Assembly: GCA_963736975.1 (NCBI GenBank)
Contig: CAVTQY010000001.1
Location: 1,736,001-1,800,000 of the forward strand
Direction of reading: 5' to 3'
Length of the DNA stretch: 64,000 nt
DNA from: CAVTQY01 sp963736975
GTDB taxonomy: Bacteria > Pseudomonadota > Alphaproteobacteria > Acetobacterales > Acetobacteraceae
Positions 8,969 to 17,785 of this stretch are shown in pieces (within the stretch, counting starts at the first letter, position 1; every line of letters starts with the position of its first letter). The notes under the pieces are model-generated. The model was not told where the DNA came from and ran no database searches. It saw only the letters and a program-made list of their open reading frames with translations. The position numbers and the translations under genes were made by a program.

Positions 8969-9901
8969 ATGAGCGGACAGGGCGTCGGATCATGGCCGGC
9001 CGGGGCTGCCTATATGGACGGGCGCTTCATGCCGGTGGCCGAAGCAAAAATACCTCTGACCGAATGGGGCTACCGGCGGTCGGATGTGACCTACGACGTG
9101 GTCAGCGTCTGGGACGGAGCGTTCTTCCAGTTGGACGCGCATTTCGATCGCTTTCGCCAGTCGATGGCGGCGTTCCGGTTGCAGCCGCGCGAAAGCGAGT
9201 CCGAGCTGCGCACCATACTGCACGAGCTGGTGCGGCTGACCGGGCTGCGCGAGGCCTATGTGGCGATGGACTGCCTGCGCGGCAGCCCGCCGCCCGGCGC
9301 CCGCCGACATCCGGCGAATGCGCGCCCCTATCTGGCTGCGTTCGCGGTGCCGTATGTCTGGCTGATGCCGCGCGAGGTGATCGAGCGCGGCGCGCATCTG
9401 ATCATCGCCTCCACGCCGCGCATCCCGCCGCAATGCGTCGATCCGCGCGCGAAGAACTTCCACTGGGCCGACATGACCCGGGCACTGTTCGAGGCGCAGG
9501 ACGCCGGCGCCGATAACCCGGTATTGCTCGGGCTGGACGGCAATGTCACGGAAGGGCCTGGGTTCAACATTTTCGCGGTGACGGACGGCGTGGTGGCAAC
9601 ACCAGACAGTGGCGTGCTGGAAGGCATTACCCGGCTCTCGGCCATCGAGCTCTGCGAGAAGCTCGGCATACGTTGCGAGCAACGAACGGTGCCGGCAGCG
9701 GAACTGCGCGAGGCCGACGAGGTGTTCATCACCTCGACTGCGGGCGGGGTGATCGGCGTGACCAGGCTGGACAATCGTATCCTCGGCAACGACCGGCCGG
9801 GGCCGGTGACCATGCGGTTGCACGAGAGCTATTGGAAGCTTCGCCACGAGGGCTGGCACGCCGAGCCGATCGATTACGAGGCGGCCGTCGCGGCGGCGTA
9901 A
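8969..9901 (+). CDS. PLP-dependent class IV aminotransferase
   Basis: A 310-residue fold-type IV aminotransferase, related to branched-chain and D-amino-acid transaminases. The Schiff-base lysine is K162 in DPRAKNFHWADMTRA. The phosphate-binding and cofactor blocks are TEGPGFNIFAV and GVLEGITRLSAIE, and the C-terminal FITSTAGGVIGVTR loop is typical. A good ribosome site (GAGAGGGGAAG) precedes the ATG. It is followed at 12 bases by the IolG-like gene and then IolE, so the three may form a catabolic operon. The amino donor and acceptor are not predictable. Confidence 0.88.
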   Translation: MSGQGVGSWPAGAAYMDGRFMPVAEAKIPLTEWGYRRSDVTYDVVSVWDGAFFQLDAHFDRFRQSMAAFRLQPRESESELRTILHELVRLTGLREAYVAMDCLRGSPPPGARRHPANARPYLAAFAVPYVWLMPREVIERGAHLIIASTPRIPPQCVDPRAKNFHWADMTRALFEAQDAGADNPVLLGLDGNVTEGPGFNIFAVTDGVVATPDSGVLEGITRLSAIELCEKLGIRCEQRTVPAAELREADEVFITSTAGGVIGVTRLDNRILGNDRPGPVTMRLHESYWKLRHEGWHAEPIDYEAAVAAA

Positions 9902-9913
9902 AAGCCACTTTCC

Positions 9914-10867
9914 ATGGGCGCCTTCCGGCTGGGGCTGATCGGCGCCGGACGCATGGGCCGGACCCACCTGCGCGCACTCGCGGGCGGCGAAAGCATTTGC
10001 ATCTCGGCGATCGCCGAGCCGGCGGAGACATCGCGGCGCGAGATCGGGACGGGATATCGGGTCTATGCCGAGGCTCAAGCGATGCTCGACGCCCGCGGCA
10101 TCGACGGCGTGCTGATCGCCGCGCCCACCGGCCTGCATCGCGAGTTGATCGGACGTGTGGCCGCACGGGGCTTGCCGATACTGTGCGAGAAACCGGGTGC
10201 TGCGACGCCGGGGGAGGCCCGGGCAGCAGCGGCTGCCGTGCAGACGGCAGGCGTCCTGTTGCAGATCGGCTTTTGGCGCCGCTTTGTTCCCGTGTTGCAG
10301 CGCCTGCGCGCGCGGATCGTCCATGGTGATTTCGGCCGCATCTATCTGATCGCTTGTTATCAGTGGGATGAAAGCCTTCCGACCGCTGCATTTCGAGCGC
10401 AGAGCGGCGGGATCTTCGTCGATATGGGCGTGCACGAGCTCGATCAGCTCCGCTGGCTGAGCGATCAGGACATCATCGAAACCCAGGCCGCCGCGGCGTC
10501 TGTAGCATCGGCGCCGGTCGTGCCGGGCGACAGCGAGAGCGCCCAGGCGCTGTGCCGCCTGTCGGGCGGCAGCACTGGCATCGTGTCGCTCGGCCGGCGA
10601 TATCCGGCAGGCGATGTTTGCTGGGTGCAGGTGTTCGGCGCGGACAACGCAGAGGAGTGTCGTTTCCTCTGGCCGCCGGATGGCGAAGCTGCCTTCCTTG
10701 ATGCGCTGCGACTGCAGGCAGAAAGTTTTGCCCGTGCGGTCGGGGGCGCTGCGTGCGAGGGCGCTGAAGTCGCCGATGCGGTTGCGGCTTTGGTGGCTGC
10801 AGAGACTGCTTCGCGTGCTCTGCGGACGGAACCGGGAGAACATGATGACGGTTGCAATCGGGATTAA
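9914..10867 (+). CDS. Gfo/Idh/MocA oxidoreductase, inositol 2-dehydrogenase-like
   Basis: A 317-residue NAD(P)-dependent sugar dehydrogenase. The Rossmann motif is GLIGAGRMGRTH (residues 7-18), the catalytic EKP is ILCEKPG with K93, and the second half carries GGIFVDMGVHELDQLRWL with D170 and H174, the family's catalytic pair. Its neighbour is an inosose-dehydratase-like gene overlapping by 26 bases, which favours a myo-inositol or scyllo-inositol dehydrogenase (IolG-like) role. Other Gfo/Idh substrates remain possible. Confidence 0.82.
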   Translation: MGAFRLGLIGAGRMGRTHLRALAGGESICISAIAEPAETSRREIGTGYRVYAEAQAMLDARGIDGVLIAAPTGLHRELIGRVAARGLPILCEKPGAATPGEARAAAAAVQTAGVLLQIGFWRRFVPVLQRLRARIVHGDFGRIYLIACYQWDESLPTAAFRAQSGGIFVDMGVHELDQLRWLSDQDIIETQAAAASVASAPVVPGDSESAQALCRLSGGSTGIVSLGRRYPAGDVCWVQVFGADNAEECRFLWPPDGEAAFLDALRLQAESFARAVGGAACEGAEVADAVAALVAAETASRALRTEPGEHDDGCNRD

Positions 10868-11798
10868 TCCCATCACCTGGAGCAACGACGATTTCCCTGA
10901 GCTAGGCGGCGACATCCCGCTGGAGACCTGTCTCGCGGAGACCCGCCAGGCCGGCTACGCCGGGACCGAACTCGGCGGCAAATTCCCCCGCACGGCCGCG
11001 GAACTCGGCCCGCTGCTCGCGAGACATGAACTGCGCCTGGTGTCCGGTTGGTACGACGGACGCATCCTCGATCACGACGTGGAGCAGGAGTTCGAAGCGT
11101 GCCTGCCGCACCTTACTTTGCTGCGCGACCTGGGGTGCGAGGTGGTGGTGTATGCCGATACCAGCCGTCGGCAGGACGGGATCTCTCGGCCGATTTCGCA
11201 ACGCCCAAGGCTTACGGACAATGAGTGGGCGCCGTATGGCCGCAAGCTCACCGCGCTCGCGGATCGTATGGCCGCATTCGGTGTCAGGATGGCGTTCCAC
11301 CACCACATGGGAACGATCGTCGAGACGGAGCACGAGATCGACATGATGCTCGGCAACAGCGGCGAGTCGGTAGGGCTGCTGTATGACACCGGCCATTGCC
11401 TGTTTGCGGGCGGCGACCCGGCTGCGCTGCTGGCCCGGCATATCGGGCGGGTGGTGCACGTGCATTGCAAGGATGTTCGCCGCGACGTGCTGGAGCGTGC
11501 GCGCCGGACCGACATGAGCTTCATGGACGCCGTGCTGCAAGGGATTTTCACCGTGCCGGGCGACGGTTGCATCGCGTTTGTGCCCTTGCTTCAACAGTTG
11601 CGGACGCACGGCTATGCAGGCTGGCTGGTGGTGGAGGCAGAGCAGGATCCGCGGGTTGCGCACCCGCTGACCTATGCGCGGATGGGGTACGACAACCTGT
11701 TCGCTATGGCGAAGGCGGCTGGTTTGCCGACCCTAACCGATTTGCGAGCTGTTTCAACTCCCACCGCCGCGCCAGCGCAGCCGCTTCGTTCCAGGTAG
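10842..11798 (+). CDS. iolE: Inosose dehydratase-like protein (IolE)
   Basis: A 318-residue TIM-barrel enzyme expected to dehydrate 2-keto-myo-inositol in inositol catabolism. The N-terminus (IGINPITWSNDDFPELGG, then AGYAGTELGGKFPR) is characteristic of IolE, and the metal-site strands LLYDTGHCLFAGGD, RVVHVHCKDVR and GWLVVEAEQDP are present. Two ATGs start it at 10842 and 10845. The C-terminal 20 residues are proline/alanine-rich and overlap the convergent exonuclease gene by 95 bases, so the family core ends before the overlap. The other iol genes are not in this window. Confidence 0.87.
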   Translation: MMTVAIGINPITWSNDDFPELGGDIPLETCLAETRQAGYAGTELGGKFPRTAAELGPLLARHELRLVSGWYDGRILDHDVEQEFEACLPHLTLLRDLGCEVVVYADTSRRQDGISRPISQRPRLTDNEWAPYGRKLTALADRMAAFGVRMAFHHHMGTIVETEHEIDMMLGNSGESVGLLYDTGHCLFAGGDPAALLARHIGRVVHVHCKDVRRDVLERARRTDMSFMDAVLQGIFTVPGDGCIAFVPLLQQLRTHGYAGWLVVEAEQDPRVAHPLTYARMGYDNLFAMAKAAGLPTLTDLRAVSTPTAAPAQPLRSR

Positions 11799-12555
11799 GC
11801 GCCTGATCATCCAGCGCGGGAAGCGGTGCGGCGGGGTCCATGGTGGCAATGCGCCGATACAGCCGAAGATCGTTCGCCTGTTCCGGAAACAGGTTGCGCT
11901 TCAACACTTCCTCCAATGTCCCGTAGCGGCGCAACAGGTCCGCGGCGCGTTTGGCACCGACGCCGCGTGCCCCAGGCAACCGGTCCGACGGATCGCCGCG
12001 CAACGCGATGAGGTCAGGCACCTGCGCGGGCTCGACGCCGTAGCGTTCGCGCACCTCCGCCGGGCCGATGCGCGCCATCTCGCCGGCGCGAACCGGATGC
12101 AGGATGGCGGTGGAGACAGAGGCGAGCTGAAAAGCGTCGCGATCGCCGCTCGCTACCAGGGTACGGCCGCCGCGGCGATCCTCCGCGGCGACAGCGGCGG
12201 CGAGGAAATCGTCGGCCTCGTAGCCCGCCGCCTTCGCATTGGCGAAACCGCAGGCCGTCACGAACTGCGGCAGGGTATCGAGCTGCTCGACCAACTCGGC
12301 GTCGAATACGCGCCCGCCCTGATAGGGGGGAAACAGGCGCTGGCGGTATGTCGGTGCGCCCAGCGTGTCCCAGCCGACCAGGACCGCGCGCGGCTGCTCG
12401 TTTTCATACAGCCGCAACAGGAAATTGGCGAAGCCAACAATCGCGCCGCCGCCGCGGTCGCCCTTGCGGCGGATCGTCTTCGGCAGCGCGTGGTAGCTGC
12501 GATGTGCGAACAAATCGCCGTCGATCACCAGCAGCGGGCGTATCGGGGCCCTCAC
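11704..12555 (-). CDS. 5'-3' exonuclease (Pol I N-terminal/flap nuclease type)
   Basis: A stand-alone nuclease of about 283 residues resembling the 5' nuclease domain of DNA polymerase I. It shows VIDGDLFAHRSYHALP, the acidic cluster AAGYEADDFLAA, LVASGDRDAFQL and a helix-hairpin-helix (LRGDPSDRLPGARGVGAKRA). I use the GTG at 12555 because it puts the first nuclease strand near the family's usual position. A longer frame from a GTG at 12615 adds 20 residues that come from a dispersed palindromic repeat. No Shine-Dalgarno settles the choice. Likely roles are Okazaki-fragment flap removal or repair. Confidence 0.83.
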   Translation of the reverse strand: MRAPIRPLLVIDGDLFAHRSYHALPKTIRRKGDRGGGAIVGFANFLLRLYENEQPRAVLVGWDTLGAPTYRQRLFPPYQGGRVFDAELVEQLDTLPQFVTACGFANAKAAGYEADDFLAAAVAAEDRRGGRTLVASGDRDAFQLASVSTAILHPVRAGEMARIGPAEVRERYGVEPAQVPDLIALRGDPSDRLPGARGVGAKRAADLLRRYGTLEEVLKRNLFPEQANDLRLYRRIATMDPAAPLPALDDQAPTWNEAAALARRWELKQLANRLGSANQPPSP

Positions 12556-12588
12556 GCGGCTCGCTTTGCTTGCCAAGCGGGAGAGGCG
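12549..12588 (-). repeat. Dispersed double-hairpin repeat, family A, copy 1
   Basis: Read on the reverse strand this starts CGCCTCTCCCGCTTGG and ends CGAGCCGCGTGAGGG. It is a diverged copy of the element also found at 12615-12665, 29505-29555 and 54552-54601. It lies at the 5' end of the exonuclease gene, inverted relative to copy 2, and its GTGAGGG end supplies a possible GTG start codon for that gene. Confidence 0.7.
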
Positions 12589-12614
12589 ACATAGAGGATC
12601 GGCGCCGTACAACA

Positions 12615-12665
12615 CCTCTCCCGTTTACGGCAGAGGTCGGTTCGCGAAGCGAACCGGGTGAGGGT
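12615..12665 (+). repeat. Dispersed double-hairpin repeat, family A, copy 2
   Basis: The sequence reads CCTCTCCCGTTTACGGCAGA, then GGTCGGTTCGCGAAGCGAAC, then CGGGTGAGGGTC. The second hairpin (CGGTTCGC, GAA, GCGAACCG) is perfect; the first is weakened here by substitutions. It separates the exonuclease from the DsrE-like gene, whose stop codon overlaps its last base. Confidence 0.85.
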
Positions 12666-13102
12666 CACGGCTTCAGATACGACCAGTGCTGCTCTTCCAG
12701 TTCCATAATGCGCACCGCCCCGGAAGGCACAATTTGTGCCTCCGGCATGACCGTTAGCGTCTTCTTCATGTCCGCCTCGGTATGCGCCAGAGACAGGCCG
12801 CAGGCGCTCATGACGATGTCCGGATAGGCGGCGTGGATCCGCTTCACCTCTTTCTTCACCGGCGAGAGCGAGTCGATGAACATCGCCGTGCCGGGACCGT
12901 TGGCAACGATTTCTACCGCCACGGTGCCACCGCCCTTACGGACTGTGTCGATGATGTTTGCAGCGTTGTGCAACCCCTCGGTCATGACCGCCGGATTGGG
13001 ACTGTCCACGTGGATCACCACATGATGTTGAGGGGTTTGGGCATGCGACGGCAACGCGCCTCCCAGCACTATCCCGGAGACCAGCACCAGCCACCGCATC
13101 AT
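12665..13102 (-). CDS. Secreted DsrE/DsrF-like protein
   Basis: A 145-residue protein with an N-terminal Sec signal (LVLVSGIVLGGALPSHAQ) and a DsrE-like fold: VVIHVDSPNP, then a VAVEIVANGPGTAMF strand and IVMSACGLSLAHTEAD, with a single cysteine in the position often used for sulfur transfer. It overlaps the end of the membrane-anchor gene upstream (ATGATG at 13097-13102 within its stop), so it is the last gene of the sulfite dehydrogenase operon. A role in periplasmic sulfur-compound handling is inferred from context. The DNA upstream stays open in this frame but is only the shadow of the anchor gene. Confidence 0.78.
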   Translation of the reverse strand: MMRWLVLVSGIVLGGALPSHAQTPQHHVVIHVDSPNPAVMTEGLHNAANIIDTVRKGGGTVAVEIVANGPGTAMFIDSLSPVKKEVKRIHAAYPDIVMSACGLSLAHTEADMKKTLTVMPEAQIVPSGAVRIMELEEQHWSYLKP

Positions 13103-14052
13103 GCCGCTGCCTCCCGCCCGTAATACAGGGTGACCGTGTGCGTGGCCTCCGCGAAGAACAGCCAGCGCTCGATATAGACACCTAACAGCGCACCGATGGC
13201 CGCAATCGGGAACAGCGCCATAGCCACCGGATCCCCCAGGGCAATGCCCACCAGCAGCAGCACGACCGGGGCGGCGAAGCCCACCGCGAGCGCGATGCCG
13301 CGCAGCCGCGCCGCATGTCGGCGTGCGACCACATAGCCCATTTCGCGCAGCAGGTAGTTTTCCTCGGTGTGCGGCGCCTCCAGCGTATGCACCGGTCCGA
13401 TGAAGCCGAGCCCGGTGGCGCTTTCCGCCGTGGCCGCCGGCGGCGCAGTATCGATGAACCGCCAATAGGCGAGCTTGACCAGCACCGCGGCGAGGCAGAA
13501 CAGCACCGCGATCCCCGCCGCGATTCGCCCGGACCGCAGCCCCCAGAACGTCGCCATTGCGGCGAGGCAGACGCCGCCGCTGAACAACGACAACAGCAGA
13601 AGGTTGAGCGGGACGAACCGATTGTGCCATTGCCGGATCGGCTTCAGCGTAGCGTAGATCATCGCCTGGCATTCCACGGTCGCGATCCCCAGAACGCCGG
13701 CGACCAGGCCCAGCACCATCGCCGCCGGATTGCGCGCGCCGGCAAGTCCCCAGGCAGCCGCGAAACCGAGAGCCGGCAAATAAGTCACGAGCGAAACCAC
13801 TCCCTCCCGCGACAGCCAGGAGCTGCGCCATTGCGAAATCGCGCGCCAGGCGCGCTCGGGATGGCCGAGATGCAAAGTGGACGCGAGCAGGCCGGCGCTA
13901 GCGAGCGCGAGTGCGATAAAGATCGCCGGAATGCCGAAAGATACCTGCGGTGGCAACAGCCCGGCCGCGCTCAGTATCCCGAGCCAGAACAGCATGCCGT
14001 AACCGGCGCCGCTCGCGGTGGTGAGCATGATGACGGAGAAAGCCGGGTTCAT
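13099..14052 (-). CDS. soeC: Membrane anchor subunit, DmsC/SoeC type
   Basis: A 317-residue integral membrane protein with about eight hydrophobic helices, matching the DmsC-type anchor of molybdopterin oxidoreductases. Typical features are the STLHLGHPERAWRAISQWRS loop and SWLSREGVVSLVTYLP. It would pass electrons from the iron-sulfur subunit to quinone. Its start overlaps the stop of the iron-sulfur subunit by 4 bases (ATGA) and its end overlaps the DsrE-like gene. The name follows the sulfite dehydrogenase SoeABC because the large subunit has no Tat signal; a DMSO-reductase-like role is the main alternative. Confidence 0.82.
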   Translation of the reverse strand: MNPAFSVIMLTTASGAGYGMLFWLGILSAAGLLPPQVSFGIPAIFIALALASAGLLASTLHLGHPERAWRAISQWRSSWLSREGVVSLVTYLPALGFAAAWGLAGARNPAAMVLGLVAGVLGIATVECQAMIYATLKPIRQWHNRFVPLNLLLLSLFSGGVCLAAMATFWGLRSGRIAAGIAVLFCLAAVLVKLAYWRFIDTAPPAATAESATGLGFIGPVHTLEAPHTEENYLLREMGYVVARRHAARLRGIALAVGFAAPVVLLLVGIALGDPVAMALFPIAAIGALLGVYIERWLFFAEATHTVTLYYGREAAA

Positions 14053-14774
14053 CGGCTGAGCACCCGGTCGATCCAGCGCAGCATGACATTGCCGCCCGGG
14101 GCGGGTGCGCTGTCAGGCGAGCCGGCGGGTTTCGGGCGGCGGCGCGGCGGCAGGTATTTGTTGACCGGCTTGTAGCCCATCTCCGGCATCAGGTCGTAGC
14201 CGCCGCGCTCGGCAACCAGCCGCGACACCGCACTGTCCGGATCGCCAAGATCGCCGAAATGCCGCGCATGCGCCGGGCAGGTGGAGACGCAGGCGGGCAC
14301 CCGCTCCGCCTCCGGGATGTTCTCGTTGTAAATGCGGTCGATGCAGAGCGTGCATTTCTTCATCACGCCCTGGTCTTCATCGTATTCGCGCGCCCCGTAT
14401 GGGCAGGCCCAGGAACACAGCTTGCAGCCGATGCAGATTTCCGTGTTGACCAGCACGATGCCGTCCTCGGCGCGCTTGTAGCTCGCGCCCGTGGGACAGA
14501 CGGTGACGCAGGCCGGTTCCTCGCAATGCAGGCAGGAGCGGGGGAAGTGCACCGTGCGGCTGTCGGCGCCGACGCCCGCCTCGTAGCTGTGCACGCGGTT
14601 CAGCCAGACGCCCTGCGGATGTTCCTGATAGGCGTCGAAATCCGTGAGCGGCGCGTAGTGGCCGGAGGTGTTCCACTCCTTGCAGTTCACCGCGCAAGCA
14701 TGACAGCCCACGCAAGTATCGAGGTCGATAACGAGGCCGAGTTTCTTCAGCCCGGGCGGCGGAATGCTGGTCAT
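14049..14774 (-). CDS. soeB: Four-cluster iron-sulfur subunit, DmsB/SoeB type
   Basis: A 241-residue electron-transfer subunit with the cysteine groups of four [4Fe-4S] clusters: DTCVGCHACAVNCKEW, CLHCEEPACVTVCPTGAS, CIGCKLCSWACPYGA and the split KKCTLCIDRI...CVSTCPAHA. There is no signal peptide, so it would work on the cytoplasmic side. I start at the ATG at 14774; a longer frame into the large-subunit gene has no family resemblance. It is 4 bases from the large-subunit stop and overlaps the anchor gene, forming one operon. Confidence 0.9.
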   Translation of the reverse strand: MTSIPPPGLKKLGLVIDLDTCVGCHACAVNCKEWNTSGHYAPLTDFDAYQEHPQGVWLNRVHSYEAGVGADSRTVHFPRSCLHCEEPACVTVCPTGASYKRAEDGIVLVNTEICIGCKLCSWACPYGAREYDEDQGVMKKCTLCIDRIYNENIPEAERVPACVSTCPAHARHFGDLGDPDSAVSRLVAERGGYDLMPEMGYKPVNKYLPPRRRPKPAGSPDSAPAPGGNVMLRWIDRVLSR

Positions 14775-14778
14775 GGCG

Positions 14779-17667
14779 CTATTCCGCTGCCGCCGGCATG
14801 GCGGCGGGTGCGCCGTAGCGCAGGATCCGCGGCGCTCGCGGCAGGGGTGGATGCCGGAGCAGCGTTGGATGCGGCGCGGTCTCGGCCGGCGCATCGGCTT
14901 TTTCGATGCGCACGCGCAGATCGTACCAAGCCGCCTGGCCGGTGACCGGATCGGCGTTGGCGTGCCGAAGGTCGTCTTGCTCAGGCAGGAACACCGAAAT
15001 CACATGGTTCAGTAGGAAACCTTTTGTCGTCTCCGGTGCATCGCCGGCGAGGTTCCAGGCACCGCTGCGTTTGCCGATAGCGTTCCAAGTCCAGACGGTG
15101 TCCGGGTTGACACCCTCCATCAGTTTCACCTGTCCCTTCACCCGGCCGGCGCGGGAGATCGCCCACACCCAGTCGCCGTCGGCGATGCCGAGTGCCGCCG
15201 CGGTGCGACGGTGCATGAACAGCCGGTTGTAACTGTAGATCTGGCGCAACCAGGCGTTCTGGGAATGCCAGGAATGATACATCGCCGGCGGTCGCTGGGT
15301 GATCGCGTGCAGCGGGTAGGCGGCCTGTTCGACCGCCGCCTGCTCGAAGGGGGGATACCAGACCGGCAACGGGTCGAAGAAGCTGCGGATGCGGGCACGG
15401 TGCGTTTCCGGCGGCTGCACGGTGCCATGCCCTTCGGCCGCCAGGCGGAACTTCTGCAACGGCTCGCTGTAGAGCTGCAGCACGATCTGCGCCGTGCCGT
15501 CGATCAGACCGAGCCGTTTCGCGTCCTGAAGATATGCGGCGTTGGCGTGCTTGTAATAGAGCGCCTCCGGCGGGTGGTGGTACGACCAGAAGCAGCCGTT
15601 GGCGATATAGCGGTCGAGCTGGTTCGCGTTGGGGGGACCCAGCCCTGCCGCCTCTCCATCCGCTCCGCGCCAGCCGGCAAGTGGTCCCAGTCCCGGCCGC
15701 CGTTGATGGTTGACGATGTAATCGGCGTAGTCGCGGAACGTCGGGTTGCCGTCCTCATCGACGAAGCCGGGCAATTTCAGTCGCGCCCCCAGTTCGATCA
15801 GCACGTCCTGGAACGGACGCACGTCGCGGTCGGGCGCCAGCACCGGCTGGCGGATGGCATCCGCCGGTCCTTCCGCGCTGCCGATCGGCCGGTCAAGCAG
15901 TGAGATGCAGTCCCACCGTTCCAGATAGGTCGTGTCCGGCAGCACCAGATCGGCGTGCGCCACCATCTCTGAATAATAGGCGTCGGCGTAGATCACGTGC
16001 GGGATGCGGTACTCGCCGCTCGGGTCCTTGTCGGTCAGCATCCGCGCGGCCTCCCCGGGATTCATCGCGGAGTTCCACGCCATGTTGGCCATGTACATGA
16101 ACAGCGTGTCGATTTTGTATGGATCGCCGGCATGGGCGTTGGCGATCAGCGTGTGCATCAGCCCGTGCGCGCCGATCGGCGCTTCCCAGGAGAAGGCCTT
16201 GTCGATGCGGATGGGCGTGCCGTCGTCCTCGAGCAACAGATCCTCGGGGCCGCGCGGATTACCGAGCGCCATGCCGGACATCATCGCCATCGGCAACGAG
16301 CCTTTGCCGACTGGCTGCGGTCCCGGCGGGATCGGGCGCGGATAGGGCGACTTATAGCGCCACGATCCTGGCGTATCGATCGCGCCCAGCAGCATCTGCA
16401 GCAGGTGGATGGCGCGGCAGGTGTGAAAGCCGTTGGAATGGGCCGAGATGCCGCGCATCGCGTGCATAGCGACCGGCCGGCCGATCATGGTCTCGTGGCG
16501 CCGGCCGAGCGTGTCCGTCCAGGGCTGATCCAGCACGATCTGCTGGTCGAAGGCGGTCTCGGCAAGCTCTATGGCAATGCGGCGGATGGCTGAAGCGGGT
16601 ATGCCGCAGCGATCGGCGACCGCTTCAGGGGCGTAGCGGCCGTCCAGATAGCGCTCCGCCAGGAGATGAAACACCGGCAGGGCGCGGCGCCCGTCCGGCA
16701 GCGTGACCTCGCCGGCGATTTGCGGCTGCATGCCCGGCGTGGCCGCGTCGATTGCCGCTGCACTGGCGCGGTCCCAGGCGAGCGGATGGCCCTCGGCATC
16801 GCGGGCGAACAGCCCGTCATCCACCGCGCCGGGGCTCTGGATCACCAGCCAGGCGGCGTTGGTGTAGCGGACCAGGAAATCGAGATCGATGCGGTCGGTG
16901 CGCAGCAGTTCGTGCACGAGTGCCAGCACGAACAAACCGTCGGTGCCGGGGCGGATGCCGATCCACTCGTCGGCAATCGCCGCGTAGCCGGTCTTCACCG
17001 GGTTCACCGAGACGTATTTCGCTCCGCGCTCCTTGAGCTTCGCCAGCCCTGTCTTGATCGGGTTGGAATCGTGGTCCTCGGCGACGCCGAACATCATGAA
17101 GTATTTCGTCCGCTCCCAGTCGGGGTCGCCGAACTCCCAGAAGCTGCCGCCCACCGAATAAAGCCCGGCGGTGGCCATGTTCACCGAGCAGAAGCCGCCA
17201 TGGGCGGCGAAATTCGGCGTGCCGAACTGCTTGGCCCACCAGCCGGTGAAGGACTGGCTCTGGTCACGGCCGGTGAAGAAGGCGAGTTTGCGGGGTTCGG
17301 TGGCTCGGATGTTGCCCAGCCACTCGGTAGCGAGGGTCAGCGCCTCCTCCCACTCGATCTCCCTGAAGGTGCCCGCGCCGCGCTCGCCCGTCCGCAGCAG
17401 CGGCTTGGACAGGCGGCCCGGCGAATAGTGCTGCATAATGCCGGCGGAGCCCTTGGCGCAGAGCACGCCGCGGTTCACCGGGTGGTCGGGGTTGCCCTGG
17501 ATCCAGCGGATGCGGCCGTCCTTGAGATGCACGCGAATGCCGCAACGGCACGCGCACATGTAGCAGGTGGTCGTCTTCACCTCGTCGGCCACGCGAGGAG
17601 AGGTGTCAATGAGCTCAAGCGGGTCGAAAAACCCGCGCGTATGCGTCGCAGTCGGTGCCGATGCCAT
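14779..17667 (-). CDS. soeA: Molybdopterin oxidoreductase large subunit, SoeA-type sulfite dehydrogenase
   Basis: A 962-residue DMSO-reductase-superfamily catalytic subunit binding Mo-bis-MGD and one [4Fe-4S] cluster. The cluster cysteines are C35, C38, C42 and C70 (TTCYMCACRCGIRV ... NRGVLCAKG). The N-terminus has no twin-arginine signal, unlike DmsA, PsrA or TtrA. Together with a DmsC-like anchor this matches cytoplasmic SoeABC, which oxidises sulfite to sulfate and feeds the quinone pool. I start at 17667 (MASAPTATHTRG); upstream sequence is not family-like. The adjacent secreted DsrE-like gene supports sulfur oxidation. Substrate is inference; the enzyme class is certain. Confidence 0.87.
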   Translation of the reverse strand: MASAPTATHTRGFFDPLELIDTSPRVADEVKTTTCYMCACRCGIRVHLKDGRIRWIQGNPDHPVNRGVLCAKGSAGIMQHYSPGRLSKPLLRTGERGAGTFREIEWEEALTLATEWLGNIRATEPRKLAFFTGRDQSQSFTGWWAKQFGTPNFAAHGGFCSVNMATAGLYSVGGSFWEFGDPDWERTKYFMMFGVAEDHDSNPIKTGLAKLKERGAKYVSVNPVKTGYAAIADEWIGIRPGTDGLFVLALVHELLRTDRIDLDFLVRYTNAAWLVIQSPGAVDDGLFARDAEGHPLAWDRASAAAIDAATPGMQPQIAGEVTLPDGRRALPVFHLLAERYLDGRYAPEAVADRCGIPASAIRRIAIELAETAFDQQIVLDQPWTDTLGRRHETMIGRPVAMHAMRGISAHSNGFHTCRAIHLLQMLLGAIDTPGSWRYKSPYPRPIPPGPQPVGKGSLPMAMMSGMALGNPRGPEDLLLEDDGTPIRIDKAFSWEAPIGAHGLMHTLIANAHAGDPYKIDTLFMYMANMAWNSAMNPGEAARMLTDKDPSGEYRIPHVIYADAYYSEMVAHADLVLPDTTYLERWDCISLLDRPIGSAEGPADAIRQPVLAPDRDVRPFQDVLIELGARLKLPGFVDEDGNPTFRDYADYIVNHQRRPGLGPLAGWRGADGEAAGLGPPNANQLDRYIANGCFWSYHHPPEALYYKHANAAYLQDAKRLGLIDGTAQIVLQLYSEPLQKFRLAAEGHGTVQPPETHRARIRSFFDPLPVWYPPFEQAAVEQAAYPLHAITQRPPAMYHSWHSQNAWLRQIYSYNRLFMHRRTAAALGIADGDWVWAISRAGRVKGQVKLMEGVNPDTVWTWNAIGKRSGAWNLAGDAPETTKGFLLNHVISVFLPEQDDLRHANADPVTGQAAWYDLRVRIEKADAPAETAPHPTLLRHPPLPRAPRILRYGAPAAMPAAAE

Positions 17668-17785
17668 TCCGTTTCCTCGTCTGCCGCGGTGTTTTGGGAC
17701 GGCGCGGCAAGCCCGGCAAGTCCGGGACGGAGACGCATTATTAATGCCTCTGCGTCTTGATATTGAGACGGACAAGGAGGTCGTG

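Noticed and set aside
8990..10915. A 641-codon open frame on the minus strand
   Set aside because: It is antisense to the class IV aminotransferase and IolG-like genes, both with intact catalytic residues; the product is low-complexity and rich in arginine and histidine.
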